Source: Betaproteobacteria bacterium | GTDB lineage: Bacteria; Pseudomonadota; Gammaproteobacteria; Burkholderiales; Ferrovaceae | DNA: 57,709 nt | Direction of reading: 5' to 3' | NCBI GenBank assembly: GCA_028868905.1 | Contig: JAGWTQ010000002.1 | Span: 1 to 57,709, forward strand | Shown: positions 18,255-26,558 of the stretch, piece after piece | How the letters are laid out: every line of letters begins with the position of its first letter | How positions within the stretch are numbered: position 1 is the stretch's first letter | Translations under genes and position numbers: made by a program | The notes under the pieces: generated by a model | Told to the model about the DNA's origin: nothing | The model's input: the letters and a program-made list of their open reading frames with translations, nothing else | Databases searched by the model: none

Positions 18255-20780
18255 ATGATTGACGAATACCGGGGGCTTGATGCCGCCACCGTGGCAGCCC
18301 GCCAGGCGGCGGAAGGCCCCAATATCCTGAGCCGGGAACCCCGGCGCACCTTCTGGGCCATTGCGGCCGAAATTTCCCGTGAACCCATGTTCCTGCTGCT
18401 GCTGGGGGCCGGCCTCGTCTATCTGGTGCTGGGGAAACCGGGAGATGCGCTGGCATTGCTGGGTTTCGTCATCATCATCATGGGGGTGACCATCGCCCAG
18501 GAGCGCCGTACCGAGCGCACGCTGGAAGCCTTGCGGGACCTGTCGAGCCCGCGGGCACTCGCCATTCGCGACGGGGTGCCCATGCGGATTGCCGGGCGCG
18601 ACGTGGTGAGGGACGACTTGCTGGCGCTGGTCGAAGGCGATCGGGTACCGGCTGACGCGTGGGTGCTTCAGGCCCACGAGCTCGCCCTGGACGAGTCGCT
18701 GCTCACGGGCGAATCCGTGCCCGTGGCCAAGGCAGGGGCCGCGCCGGGGGCGCCGGCGGCTGATGAGGTCGCGCGCGTCTATGCTGGAACGCTGGTGGTG
18801 CGCGGGCAAGGCCTGGTGCGGGTGACGGCCATTGGCGATGGCACGCGCCTGGGCGCCATAGGCCGATCGCTGGAAACGGTGAAGTTTGAGACATCCCCCC
18901 TGCAGCAGGAGCTGGCCCGGCTGACGAAGCGTCTGGCCTGGATTGCGCTGGCTTTTTGCCTGCTGCTGGTGGGCCTGTACTGGGCGTTGCGGGGGGGCTT
19001 CCTGGAAGGGGCGCTGGCGGGCATTACGCTCGCCATGGCGATTCTGCCGCAGGAAATTCCGGTGATCCTGATCGTGTTCCTGGCTCTGGGCGCGCGCCGG
19101 ATTTCCCGCCACCGGGTGCTGACCCGGCGTCTCAATGCCATCGAAACGCTGGGCGAGACCACCGTGCTGTGCGTGGACAAGACCGGAACGCTCACCCAGA
19201 ACCGCATGACCCTGAGCAGCCTTTGCGTGGAGGGTCAGGTGCTCGACGTGGGCGACCTTGCGATCCGCGACCTTCCGGAACGGTATCACCTGCTTCTGGA
19301 ATACGCGGTGCTGGCCAGCGAAATCGAACCGCATGACCCGATGGAACGGGCTTTTCACTCGTTTGCGCACGATTATCTGGCCCATACCGAGCATTTGCAT
19401 GCTGACTGGGCGCTGGTTCGCGAATACGAACTCACGCCGGAGCTGCCGGCCATGACCCATTTGTGGCAGCCCGACGACGGCAGCCATGCCGTGGTGGCTG
19501 CCAAGGGGGCGCCGGAAGCCGTGGCGGACCTGTGCCACCTGCCCGAAGCGATGCGGCGCGAAGTGGCCCGCCAGTCGGAGTCCATGGCGGATCGGGGATT
19601 GCGGGTGCTGGGCGTGGCCCGGGCCATTCATCGCGGCGAATCGTGGCCGGATGCGCAACACGACTTCGACTTCGAGTGGGTTGGGCTGGCCGGTCTTTCC
19701 GACCCGCTGCGCCCTGAAGTGCCTGCCGCCGTGCGCCTGTGCCGCAACGCCCACATTCGCATCGTGATGATCACGGGCGATCACCCGAGAACGGCGCGTG
19801 CCATAGCCCAGGGTGCAGGCATCGACTGCCGCCGGGTCATCACCGGCGCCGAAATGGAATCCTGGTCGCAGGAGATGCTGGACGAGCGGGCGGCCCAGAC
19901 CTGCGTGTTTGCCCGGGTGACGCCGGCCCAGAAATTGTTGCTGGTGAATGCGCTCAAGCGCCGGGGAGAAATCGTCGCCATGACCGGAGACGGTGTGAAC
20001 GATGCACCTGCGCTCAAGTCGGCGCACATCGGCGTGGCCATGGGCAAGCGCGGCACCGACGTGGCCCGCGAGGCGGCCTCGCTGGTGCTGCTGGAAGACG
20101 ATTTTTCCGCCATAGTCACCGCCATCGAACTGGGCCGCAGAATCTATGCCAATCTTCGCCAGGCCCTGGTCTATACCATTGCCGTGCATGTGCCCACCAT
20201 CGGACTGAGCCTGCTGCCGGTGCTCATGGGTTGGCCTCCCGTGCTGGCGCCCGTCCACATCGCCTTTCTGGAACTGGTCATCGATCCGGCCTGCTCGGTG
20301 GTGTTCGAGGCCGAGGAAGGGGGAGAGCCGCTCATGGAAAATCCCCCCCGGGCGACGACAGAAGCGTTGCTGTCGAACCGGCAACTGGTGATGAGCCTGA
20401 CATTCGGCCTGCTTGCCACGGCGGTCGTGTGTGCACAGTACCTGTGGGCGGTTCAGGGCGGAGTACAGGAAGGGACGGCTCGCGCCATGACGTTCGTGGC
20501 CCTGATCGGTGCCAATATCGCCCTGATCCTGGCTTCCCGTTCCCCCCGTCCGGGCGTGGGACGCCTGCTGGGACGCCTTTCGAAAACAGCGTTGCGCGTG
20601 CTGGTGCTGACTGTGGTCGGGCTGGTGTGCGTGACGGCCTGGCCGCCGCTGGCCACCCTGTTCTCTTTCCGCACGCTGACGCCGCAGTCCTGGCTGGCTG
20701 CCTTTGGCCTGGGGCTGGCCACGGTCCTGCCGCTGGAGCTGGCCAAGCGCGCCCTGTCCGGGGTCGTCACAAAACCTTAA
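18255..20780 (+). CDS. Cation-translocating P-type ATPase, P2 type
   Basis: An 841-aa inner-membrane ion pump. The phosphorylation site is DKTGTLTQN (Asp about 308), the actuator loop has LTGESVPVAK, and the hinge is MTGDGVNDAPALK. Helix 4 reads LPQEIPVILIVF, a PQEIP variant of the PEGL/PEEFP ion-site motif. Two helices precede the actuator, two precede the phosphorylation domain and six follow, the P2 layout. The transported ion (calcium, magnesium, proton, manganese or other) cannot be decided. The gene begins 27 bases after the c-di-GMP enzyme. Confidence 0.9.
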   Translation: MIDEYRGLDAATVAARQAAEGPNILSREPRRTFWAIAAEISREPMFLLLLGAGLVYLVLGKPGDALALLGFVIIIMGVTIAQERRTERTLEALRDLSSPRALAIRDGVPMRIAGRDVVRDDLLALVEGDRVPADAWVLQAHELALDESLLTGESVPVAKAGAAPGAPAADEVARVYAGTLVVRGQGLVRVTAIGDGTRLGAIGRSLETVKFETSPLQQELARLTKRLAWIALAFCLLLVGLYWALRGGFLEGALAGITLAMAILPQEIPVILIVFLALGARRISRHRVLTRRLNAIETLGETTVLCVDKTGTLTQNRMTLSSLCVEGQVLDVGDLAIRDLPERYHLLLEYAVLASEIEPHDPMERAFHSFAHDYLAHTEHLHADWALVREYELTPELPAMTHLWQPDDGSHAVVAAKGAPEAVADLCHLPEAMRREVARQSESMADRGLRVLGVARAIHRGESWPDAQHDFDFEWVGLAGLSDPLRPEVPAAVRLCRNAHIRIVMITGDHPRTARAIAQGAGIDCRRVITGAEMESWSQEMLDERAAQTCVFARVTPAQKLLLVNALKRRGEIVAMTGDGVNDAPALKSAHIGVAMGKRGTDVAREAASLVLLEDDFSAIVTAIELGRRIYANLRQALVYTIAVHVPTIGLSLLPVLMGWPPVLAPVHIAFLELVIDPACSVVFEAEEGGEPLMENPPRATTEALLSNRQLVMSLTFGLLATAVVCAQYLWAVQGGVQEGTARAMTFVALIGANIALILASRSPRPGVGRLLGRLSKTALRVLVLTVVGLVCVTAWPPLATLFSFRTLTPQSWLAAFGLGLATVLPLELAKRALSGVVTKP

Positions 20781-20803
20781 CCGGCCGTTCACAAATCGGT
20801 CAC
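20764..20803 (+). promoter_or_regulatory. Pho box-like direct repeats upstream of the lipid-remodelling operon
   Basis: Four 7-base units at an 11-base period: TCGTCAC, CCTTAAC, CGTTCAC and CGGTCAC, with linkers AAAA, CGGC and AAAT. The last pair (20786-20803) matches the classical 18-bp PHO box (CTGTCAT-A[AT]A[AT]-CTGTCA[CT]) at 14 of 18 positions by my count, including the AAAT linker. A -10-like CTCAAT lies 10 bases further on (20814-20819), the spacing usual in PhoB-activated promoters. The first unit overlaps the end of the ATPase gene. Confidence 0.65.
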
Positions 20804-20828
20804 CTGCGCGTGGCTCAATGGGCGAAAC

Positions 20829-21722
20829 TTGAAATGGACCCCAGCCATATTGTTATCACCGCGCCCGATCTCGCCTGACCCCACCCCTCCCCGGGTCGAA
20901 ATTCATTCCCGGGGCGAAAGTTTCAATTACCGTGCCATCTGGATCTCCGACATTCACCTCGGCACGCCCGGCTGCAAGGCCGACTACCTGCTCGATTTCC
21001 TGCGCTGCCACGAAGCGGAAACGTTTTATCTGGTGGGCGACATCCTGGACGGCTGGCAGCTCAGAAAAAGCTGGTACTGGCCGCAGACCCACAACGACGT
21101 GGTGCAGAAGCTGCTGCGCAAGGCACGCAAGGGCACGCGCGTGGTCTACGTGCCGGGAAACCACGACGAGCTGGCGCGCCAGTTTGCAGGGCTCGCCTTC
21201 GGCGACGTGGAAGTGGCGGAAGAGGCGGTGCATACGCTGGCGGACGGCCGTCGCCTGTGGGTGGTGCACGGCGACCTGTTCGATGGCGTGACCCAGCATG
21301 CGCGCTGGCTTTCCCATCTGGGCGACACGCTCTACACCCTGGTGCTCAAGTTCAACCAGTGGCTCAATGCCGTGCGTGCGCGACTGGGCATGCCCTACTG
21401 GTCGGTATCCCAGTACCTGAAGCAGCAGGTCAAGAATGCCGTCAACTACATTGCCGCCTTTGAGGAAGTGATGACCGAAGAGGCGCGCCGGCGCGGCTGC
21501 CACGGCGTGGTGTGCGGCCATATCCACAAAGCGGAAATCCGGGACATCGGCGGCCTGCTCTACTGCAACGACGGCGACTGGGTGGAAAGCATGACGGCAC
21601 TGGTGGAGACCTTCGAAGGGGAGCTGAAGATCGTGGAGTGGCGCAACCGGGTGGATGCGCCGCTCAACCTGGGACCGACCGTCCTCGATGAAGAAACGCC
21701 CATTCTGGAGACTGTGGCATGA
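20829..21722 (+). CDS. plcP: PlcP-like metallophosphoesterase (phospholipase C-type; also annotated LpxH-like)
   Basis: A calcineurin-type binuclear phosphoesterase of up to 297 aa. Metal-binding motifs are SDIHLG, GDILDGW, GNHDE, VVHGD and GHIHKAE. The family-specific wording around them (AIWISDIHLG, WYWPQTHNDVVQKLLRKARK, YWSVSQYLKQQVKNAVNYI, NDGDWVESMTALVE) is that of the PlcP group, shown in rhizobia to cleave phospholipids to diacylglycerol during phosphate starvation. The start is uncertain: TTG at 20829 or 20850, and no in-frame ATG precedes the conserved region. Its stop overlaps the glycosyltransferase start (ATGA). PhoB-like repeats lie just upstream. Confidence 0.8.
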   Translation: MKWTPAILLSPRPISPDPTPPRVEIHSRGESFNYRAIWISDIHLGTPGCKADYLLDFLRCHEAETFYLVGDILDGWQLRKSWYWPQTHNDVVQKLLRKARKGTRVVYVPGNHDELARQFAGLAFGDVEVAEEAVHTLADGRRLWVVHGDLFDGVTQHARWLSHLGDTLYTLVLKFNQWLNAVRARLGMPYWSVSQYLKQQVKNAVNYIAAFEEVMTEEARRRGCHGVVCGHIHKAEIRDIGGLLYCNDGDWVESMTALVETFEGELKIVEWRNRVDAPLNLGPTVLDEETPILETVA

Positions 21723-22756
21723 AAATCATGATTGTGACCGATGCCTGGGAACCCCAGGTCAATGGCGTGGTTCGCACGCTCAAGAATACCCGCCGGGAAC
21801 TGGAAGCGCTGGGCCACCAGGTGGAGTTTCTGACGCCGCTCGAGTTCCGGACGTTGCCGTGCCCCACGTATCCGGACATCCGGCTTTCGCTTCTGCCGGG
21901 TACGGCCGTGCGCCGCCGCATCCGGGCCTTTGCGCCGGATGCCCTGCACATTGCCACGGAAGGGCCGTTGGGCATGGCGGCCCGGGCCTGCGCGTTGCGC
22001 GACGGCCTGCCTTTCACCACGGCATACCACACGCGCTTTCCGGAGTACGTGAAAGCGCGCTTTGCCATTCCGTTGTCCTGGACCTACACCTTCCTGCGCT
22101 GGTTTCACGGCCCGTCGCGCGCCGTCATGGCGCCCACCCCGGTCGTGGTCAGAGACCTGGAGTCCTACGGGTTTCGCAATGTGGTGTTGTGGAGCCGGGG
22201 AGTGGATCTCGATATTTTTCGTCAGCAGGATGTCAACAAGCTCAACACCAAGCCGCCGATTTTTCTGTACGTGGGCCGGGTGGCGGTTGAAAAGAACGTG
22301 GATGCCTTCGTGAACCTGGATCTGCCGGGGTCGAAGTGGGTGGCCGGCGACGGCCCGGCACTGGCGCGCATCAAGCAGGCCCATCCGGACGTGAATTATC
22401 TGGGCGTGCTCAACCAGACCCAGCTGGCAGAAGTGTATGCCTCGGCCGACGTGTTCGTGTTCCCCAGCAAAACCGACACCTTCGGGTTGGTGCTGCTGGA
22501 GGCCATGGCCTGCGGGTGTCCGGTGGCCGCTTATCCCGTCACCGGGCCGCTCGATGTGATCGGGTCGTCCGGGGCCGGCGTGATGCACGAGGATTTGCGC
22601 GAGGCCTGCCTGCAGGCGCTCGCCATCCCGAGGGAAGCGGCACGTGCGCACGCTGAAAAGTTTTCCTGGCGTGCGGCCACCCAGCAGTTTCTGGGCCACT
22701 TGCGCCCCATGCCGGAACGGGCCGGAGTTGCCGAGTTGCAGGGTGAAAGCGTTTGA
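21719..22756 (+). CDS. agt: Family-4 glycosyltransferase, Agt-like (diacylglycerol glycosylation)
   Basis: A 345-aa GT-B glycosyltransferase. The N-terminal half begins MKIMIVTDAWEPQVNGVVRT, with TEGPLG and TTAYHTRFPEY as in sugar-lipid synthases of the SqdX/alpha-mannosyltransferase type. The C-terminal half holds the donor site with YVGRVAVEKN, a FPSKTDTFGLVLLEAMACG signature (EX7E) and a C-terminal helix. Placed directly after plcP with a four-base overlap, it matches the PlcP-Agt pair in which Agt puts hexose or uronic acid onto diacylglycerol. The sugar donor cannot be predicted. Confidence 0.8.
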   Translation: MKIMIVTDAWEPQVNGVVRTLKNTRRELEALGHQVEFLTPLEFRTLPCPTYPDIRLSLLPGTAVRRRIRAFAPDALHIATEGPLGMAARACALRDGLPFTTAYHTRFPEYVKARFAIPLSWTYTFLRWFHGPSRAVMAPTPVVVRDLESYGFRNVVLWSRGVDLDIFRQQDVNKLNTKPPIFLYVGRVAVEKNVDAFVNLDLPGSKWVAGDGPALARIKQAHPDVNYLGVLNQTQLAEVYASADVFVFPSKTDTFGLVLLEAMACGCPVAAYPVTGPLDVIGSSGAGVMHEDLREACLQALAIPREAARAHAEKFSWRAATQQFLGHLRPMPERAGVAELQGESV

Positions 22757-23136
22757 ACCCTCCCCACCCTGAAAGCCCTTACAAGGGGAAAACCGGGCTG
22801 CGCCGGGTCTGGAATGCGCTGGGCTATTCGCTCGACGGCTTTGCCGTCGCCTACCGCCATGAAAGCGCGTTTCGCCAGGAGGTGGTGCTTGCCGCCGTGC
22901 TGATTCCCCTGTCGTTGTTCCTGCCGGCTTCAGGCGCCGGTCATGCGTTGATGGCGGGCAGCATCCTGCTGGTCATGCTGGTGGAATTGCTCAACTCGGC
23001 GGTGGAAGCGGCCGTGGATCGCATTTCCCTGGAAAACCATCTGCTCGCCAAGCGTGCCAAGGATATCGGCAGTGCCGCCGTGCTGCTCAGTCTCATCCAT
23101 GTGGCTGTGGTTTGGGTGCTGGTGCTGTTTTTTTGA
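22753..23136 (+). CDS. dgkA: Diacylglycerol kinase
   Basis: A 127-aa integral membrane kinase of the prokaryotic DgkA family, converting diacylglycerol to phosphatidate with ATP. It has three membrane helices. The catalytic segment ELLNSAVEAAVDRIS is complete, as are the N-terminal GYSLDGFAVAYRHESAFRQE glutamates. It starts at TTG 22753, whose last two bases are part of the previous stop (TTGA). It is probably co-transcribed with plcP and agt, where it could recycle diacylglycerol. Its 3' end overlaps the convergent EamA gene by 44 bases. Confidence 0.93.
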   Translation: MNPPHPESPYKGKTGLRRVWNALGYSLDGFAVAYRHESAFRQEVVLAAVLIPLSLFLPASGAGHALMAGSILLVMLVELLNSAVEAAVDRISLENHLLAKRAKDIGSAAVLLSLIHVAVVWVLVLFF

Positions 23137-24025
23137 TCAGCGCACCCAGCCCGGCTCCCACCGTTACCAGAATCACTCCCAGTCCCGTCACGCCCGTGAT
23201 GTCTTCGCCCAGGAATGGCACGGCCAGCAGCGCCGATGTGCCGGGAACGATGGCCAGCATGAGCGATGCGACGCCCGAACCGAGCGAGAGGGTGGCGTAG
23301 GCGTAGCTGAATGCGGCCACCAGCGCGGCGATCACGCCCTGGTACACCGCCTGCAACAGGATGTCGTTGAGCGACGCGGCTCCCAGGCCCTTGGGAAGCA
23401 GCAGGGCGTAAATCGGCAAATAGATGCAGGCTGAAGTCACGGCAATGCCGCTCACCGCATCGATCGGGCGCACGTGCCAGAGGCGCACCAGCAAACCGTA
23501 GCAGGCCCACAGCAGCGAAGCAGCCACGAAACACAGGTCGCCGGCCCATTCCAGGCTGTTTTCCGCATGCGGTGCGCCCAGGCTGTTGAGGCCCAGGATC
23601 AGCACTCCCGTGGCGGCCAGTCCGAGCGCCGCGAAGGCGCGGGCGGTGGGACGGTCCTTGAGCCAGACCCAGGCCAGCAGTGCCGTGCCCAGGGGGACGC
23701 CGCCGTTGACGATGATGCCGGCGTGAGCTGCCGGCGCGAAAACGAATCCACTGTAGACAAACAGCGCATAAAAAAGTCCGCCGACTCCGGCCACTGCCAG
23801 CAGGCGGGGCAAGGGCAGGCTGTTTTTCACGGCGATGAACACCGGCAGCATGAAGCAGCCCGATACCGCAAAACGCAGCGCTGCCATGTCGAATGGCGTC
23901 AGCGGACTTTTGCCGCCCAGGCGCGAGACGATGTTGAAGCCGGTCCAGCAGGCGATGACAACGGCGGCGGCAAGAAAACCTTTCCAGCGGGGGCGTTCCG
24001 GATGCGTGTGGGGCATGTGGGGCAA
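23093..24025 (-). CDS. EamA/DMT-family transporter
   Basis: A 310-aa membrane protein with ten predicted helices arranged as two EamA repeats of five. The first opens with AAAVVIACWTGFNIVSRLGG and the second with GDLCFVAASLLWACYGLLVR. Members export amino acids, nucleosides or other metabolites; the substrate is unknown here. A His/Pro-rich N terminus (MPHMPHTHPERP) gives two possible ATG starts, at 24025 and 24016. It is convergent with dgkA. Confidence 0.88.
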   Translation of the reverse strand: MPHMPHTHPERPRWKGFLAAAVVIACWTGFNIVSRLGGKSPLTPFDMAALRFAVSGCFMLPVFIAVKNSLPLPRLLAVAGVGGLFYALFVYSGFVFAPAAHAGIIVNGGVPLGTALLAWVWLKDRPTARAFAALGLAATGVLILGLNSLGAPHAENSLEWAGDLCFVAASLLWACYGLLVRLWHVRPIDAVSGIAVTSACIYLPIYALLLPKGLGAASLNDILLQAVYQGVIAALVAAFSYAYATLSLGSGVASLMLAIVPGTSALLAVPFLGEDITGVTGLGVILVTVGAGLGALIKKTAPAPKPQPHG

Positions 24026-24096
24026 AAAAGCTCGGGTCGAAAGGGAAGTCTATCACCGATTTCTTGTTGCGCTGCGGTCATGGTAGATTGAGTCCC

Positions 24097-24336
24097 ATGA
24101 TACGACTGTTGCTTTGGGGGCTGGTGATCTGGCTCGCCATCAAATATCTTTTGCCGGCGCTGGGACGGCTCAGCGCACCCCCGCCACCTCCACCGCCGCC
24201 GCCGGCACCCGATGCGGGTGCCCAGGAAATGGTGCGGTGCGCCCATTGCGGCCTTTTCGTCCCCAAAACGGAAGCCCTGGCGGGTGGCGGCGCCTGGTTT
24301 TGCAGCGAAGCACATCGCCGGGCAGGACCGCGCTAG
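24097..24336 (+). CDS. PP0621-family small membrane protein with zinc ribbon
   Basis: A 79-aa protein. One N-terminal membrane helix (MIRLLLWGLVIWLAIKYLLP) is followed by a run of nine prolines, then a cytosolic treble-clef-like motif with CAHCGLF and a later WFCSEAHR. The layout (helix, linker, CxxCG...FCSxxH) is that of the PP0621/MYND-like zinc-ribbon family found in beta- and gammaproteobacteria, of unknown function. The start at 24097 begins the membrane helix. The ampD GTG follows directly after its stop without a gap, suggesting coupling. Confidence 0.82.
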   Translation: MIRLLLWGLVIWLAIKYLLPALGRLSAPPPPPPPPPAPDAGAQEMVRCAHCGLFVPKTEALAGGGAWFCSEAHRRAGPR

Positions 24337-24915
24337 GTGGGCAGCCTCCAGTTCCCGGTGGATGCCGCCGGCCGCGTGCGGCGTGCCCGCCAGATTCCGT
24401 CACCCAATTGCGACGAGCGCCCGCCGCGCACGCCCATCTCCCTGCTGGTGATCCACAACATCAGTCTGCCGCCCAACCAGTTTGGCGGCGATGACATCAT
24501 CCGGCTGTTCACCAACACCCTCGATCCGGACTCGCATCCTTCCTACCAGGGTTTGCGGGGGTTGCAGGTGTCCGCCCATTTCCTGATCCGGCGCGACGGC
24601 GAATTGATCCAGTTTGTTCCCTGCCTGCAGCGTGCCTGGCATGCCGGCGAGTCGAATTGGCGCGGACGTCCTCACTGCAACGCCTTTTCCATCGGGATTG
24701 AGCTGGAAGGGTGTGATACGCAGCCGTTCGAAGCGGCTCAATACGAAGTCCTTGTTGCGCTGGCCAACAGCCTGTGCGATGTTTATCCGATCAAGGCCAT
24801 CACAGGCCATTCCAATATCGCTCCGGGTCGCAAAACCGACCCGGGTTCCTGCTTCGACTGGGCATTGGTGCGGGAAAAAGTGATCGACTGTCCAAATGGG
24901 GTAGGCTCGGGATAG
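24337..24915 (+). CDS. ampD: 1,6-anhydro-N-acetylmuramyl-L-alanine amidase
   Basis: Cytosolic zinc amidase (192 aa) that removes the peptide from anhydromuropeptides in cell-wall recycling; its loss induces AmpC beta-lactamase in species that have AmpR. Zinc ligands are the His of LLVIHNIS and the His and Asp of GHSNIAPGRKTDPG. The substrate region ERPPRTPISLLVIHNISLPP is typical. It starts with GTG at 24337, abutting the preceding stop. No ampG or ampE is adjacent. Confidence 0.94.
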   Translation: MGSLQFPVDAAGRVRRARQIPSPNCDERPPRTPISLLVIHNISLPPNQFGGDDIIRLFTNTLDPDSHPSYQGLRGLQVSAHFLIRRDGELIQFVPCLQRAWHAGESNWRGRPHCNAFSIGIELEGCDTQPFEAAQYEVLVALANSLCDVYPIKAITGHSNIAPGRKTDPGSCFDWALVREKVIDCPNGVGSG

Positions 24916-24972
24916 AATGCCGGGCTACCGGGGCAGCAAGACCCCAACAGAATGATCCATAGGGAGTTTTAA

Positions 24973-26547
24973 ATGGCAATGATAATCGGGATTCCCCGCG
25001 AAGTACATGCCGGGGAGCGGCGGGTTGCGGCTACTCCGGATACGGCAACACAGCTGATGAAGCTGGGCTACAAGGTGATTCTGGAAGCCGGAGCAGGTAG
25101 CGGCGCCCAGTTTGCCGATGCGGTCTATGCGGCAGCCGGTGTTGAAATCGTGCCGGATGCCCAGTCGGTCTGGGGGCAGGCCGACATCGTGATGAAAGTG
25201 CGTCCGCCGGAACAGCATCCGGCTTTGGGTGTTCACGAGGCGGAGCTGTTGCGTGCCGGTTGCACGCTGGTCAGTTTCATTTGGCCGGCACAGAACGCGG
25301 ACCTGATGGAACGGCTGATCGCCCGTGGCGCCAACGTGCTTGCCATGGACACCGTACCGCGCATTTCCCGTGCCCAGAAAATGGATGCCCTGAGCTCGAT
25401 GGCCAACATTGCCGGCTATCGCGCCATCGTGGAAGCGTCGCAGCATTTCGGCCGGTTCTTTACGGGGCAGATCACCGCCGCAGGCAAGGTGCCGCCGGCA
25501 AAAGTCATGGTGATCGGCGCCGGTGTGGCCGGCCTGGCCGCCATTGGCACGGCCCGGGGCCTGGGTGCCATCGTGCGCGCCTTCGATACACGGCCTGAAG
25601 TGAAGCAGCAGATCGAAAGCATGGGCGCCGAATTCCTGGAGCTCAATTTCGAGGAAGAAGGGTCGGGCAGCGGTGGTTACGCCAAGCAGATGAGCCCCGA
25701 GTTCATCAAGGCGGAAATGGAACTGTTTGCCGCCCAGGCCAAGGAAGTGGACATCATTGTCACGACCGCCCTGATTCCCGGCAAGCCGGCTCCCAAGCTG
25801 ATCACTGCCGAGATGGTGGCTTCCATGAAGCCGGGCAGCGTCATCGTGGACCTGGCCGCCGAGCAGGGCGGCAACTGCGAATGCACCGTTCCCGGCGAAG
25901 TGGCGGTCGTACATGGCGTCAGCGTGATTGGCTACACCGATCTGCCCAGCCGCCTGGCGGCCCAGTCCAGCCAGCTTTATGGCACCAACCTGCGCCACTT
26001 GCTGACGGACATGACCCCCGGCAAAGACGGCCAGATGAACATCAACATGGAAGATGACGTCATTCGTGGCGCCACCGTCATCCACAACGGTGCCCTGTCC
26101 TGGCCCGCACCACCGCTCAAGATCCCGGCCATCGCGCCGTCATCGAAGAGTGCCGCGCCGCCTCCCGTGGCGCCCAAGCATGGCGAACCTTCGCCGCCAA
26201 CCCGCACCTCCACCCTGATGCTGGTGATGGGTCTGGGCGCGCTCGCGTTTGCCGGTATCGGAGCCTATGCCCCGCCGGCGTTCTTGCCGCACTTTACCGT
26301 GTTCGTGCTGGCCTGCTTCGTGGGTTACCAGGTGGTGTGGAACGTGACGCCGGCCCTGCACACGCCGCTCATGAGCGTGACCAACGCCATCAGCGGCATC
26401 ATCGTGATCGGCGCGCTGCTTCAGGTTTCCAGCAGCGACACCCTGGTCATGGTGCTGGCGGTGTTTTCCGTACTCATTGCAACCATCAATATTGCCGGTG
26501 GCTTCCGTGTGACCCAGCGCATGTTGAACATGTTCCGTAAAGATTGA
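24973..26547 (+). CDS. pntA: NAD(P) transhydrogenase subunit alpha (fused form)
   Basis: The 524-aa alpha subunit of proton-pumping transhydrogenase, which uses the proton gradient to reduce NADP with NADH. The N-terminal NAD(H)-binding domain I covers residues 1-380, with the Rossmann segment [22 protein letters not shown] and RVAATP near the start. A Pro/Ser-rich linker follows, then four membrane helices ([20 protein letters not shown] onward). It is thus the fused E. coli-like form rather than separate PntAA/PntAB. The leader at 24925-24960 contains a GGGG/CCCC hairpin and AGGGAG as ribosome-binding site. Confidence 0.96.
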   Translation: MAMIIGIPREVHAGERRVAATPDTATQLMKLGYKVILEAGAGSGAQFADAVYAAAGVEIVPDAQSVWGQADIVMKVRPPEQHPALGVHEAELLRAGCTLVSFIWPAQNADLMERLIARGANVLAMDTVPRISRAQKMDALSSMANIAGYRAIVEASQHFGRFFTGQITAAGKVPPAKVMVIGAGVAGLAAIGTARGLGAIVRAFDTRPEVKQQIESMGAEFLELNFEEEGSGSGGYAKQMSPEFIKAEMELFAAQAKEVDIIVTTALIPGKPAPKLITAEMVASMKPGSVIVDLAAEQGGNCECTVPGEVAVVHGVSVIGYTDLPSRLAAQSSQLYGTNLRHLLTDMTPGKDGQMNINMEDDVIRGATVIHNGALSWPAPPLKIPAIAPSSKSAAPPPVAPKHGEPSPPTRTSTLMLVMGLGALAFAGIGAYAPPAFLPHFTVFVLACFVGYQVVWNVTPALHTPLMSVTNAISGIIVIGALLQVSSSDTLVMVLAVFSVLIATINIAGGFRVTQRMLNMFRKD

Positions 26548-26558
26548 GGGCCGACACC

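Noticed and set aside
17571-20792. Very long open frame (over 1000 codons) on the minus strand opposite the P-type ATPase
   Set aside because: It is a codon-bias shadow: the plus strand carries complete ATPase motifs (DKTGTLTQN, MTGDGVNDAP), while the minus frame is His/Gln/Arg-rich without any domain or signal.
20829-21722. Annotation as LpxH (UDP-2,3-diacylglucosamine hydrolase) for lipid A
   Set aside because: The motif wording, the coupled glycosyltransferase and the PhoB-type repeats fit PlcP better; no lipid A gene is nearby. I keep LpxH-like as the alternative.
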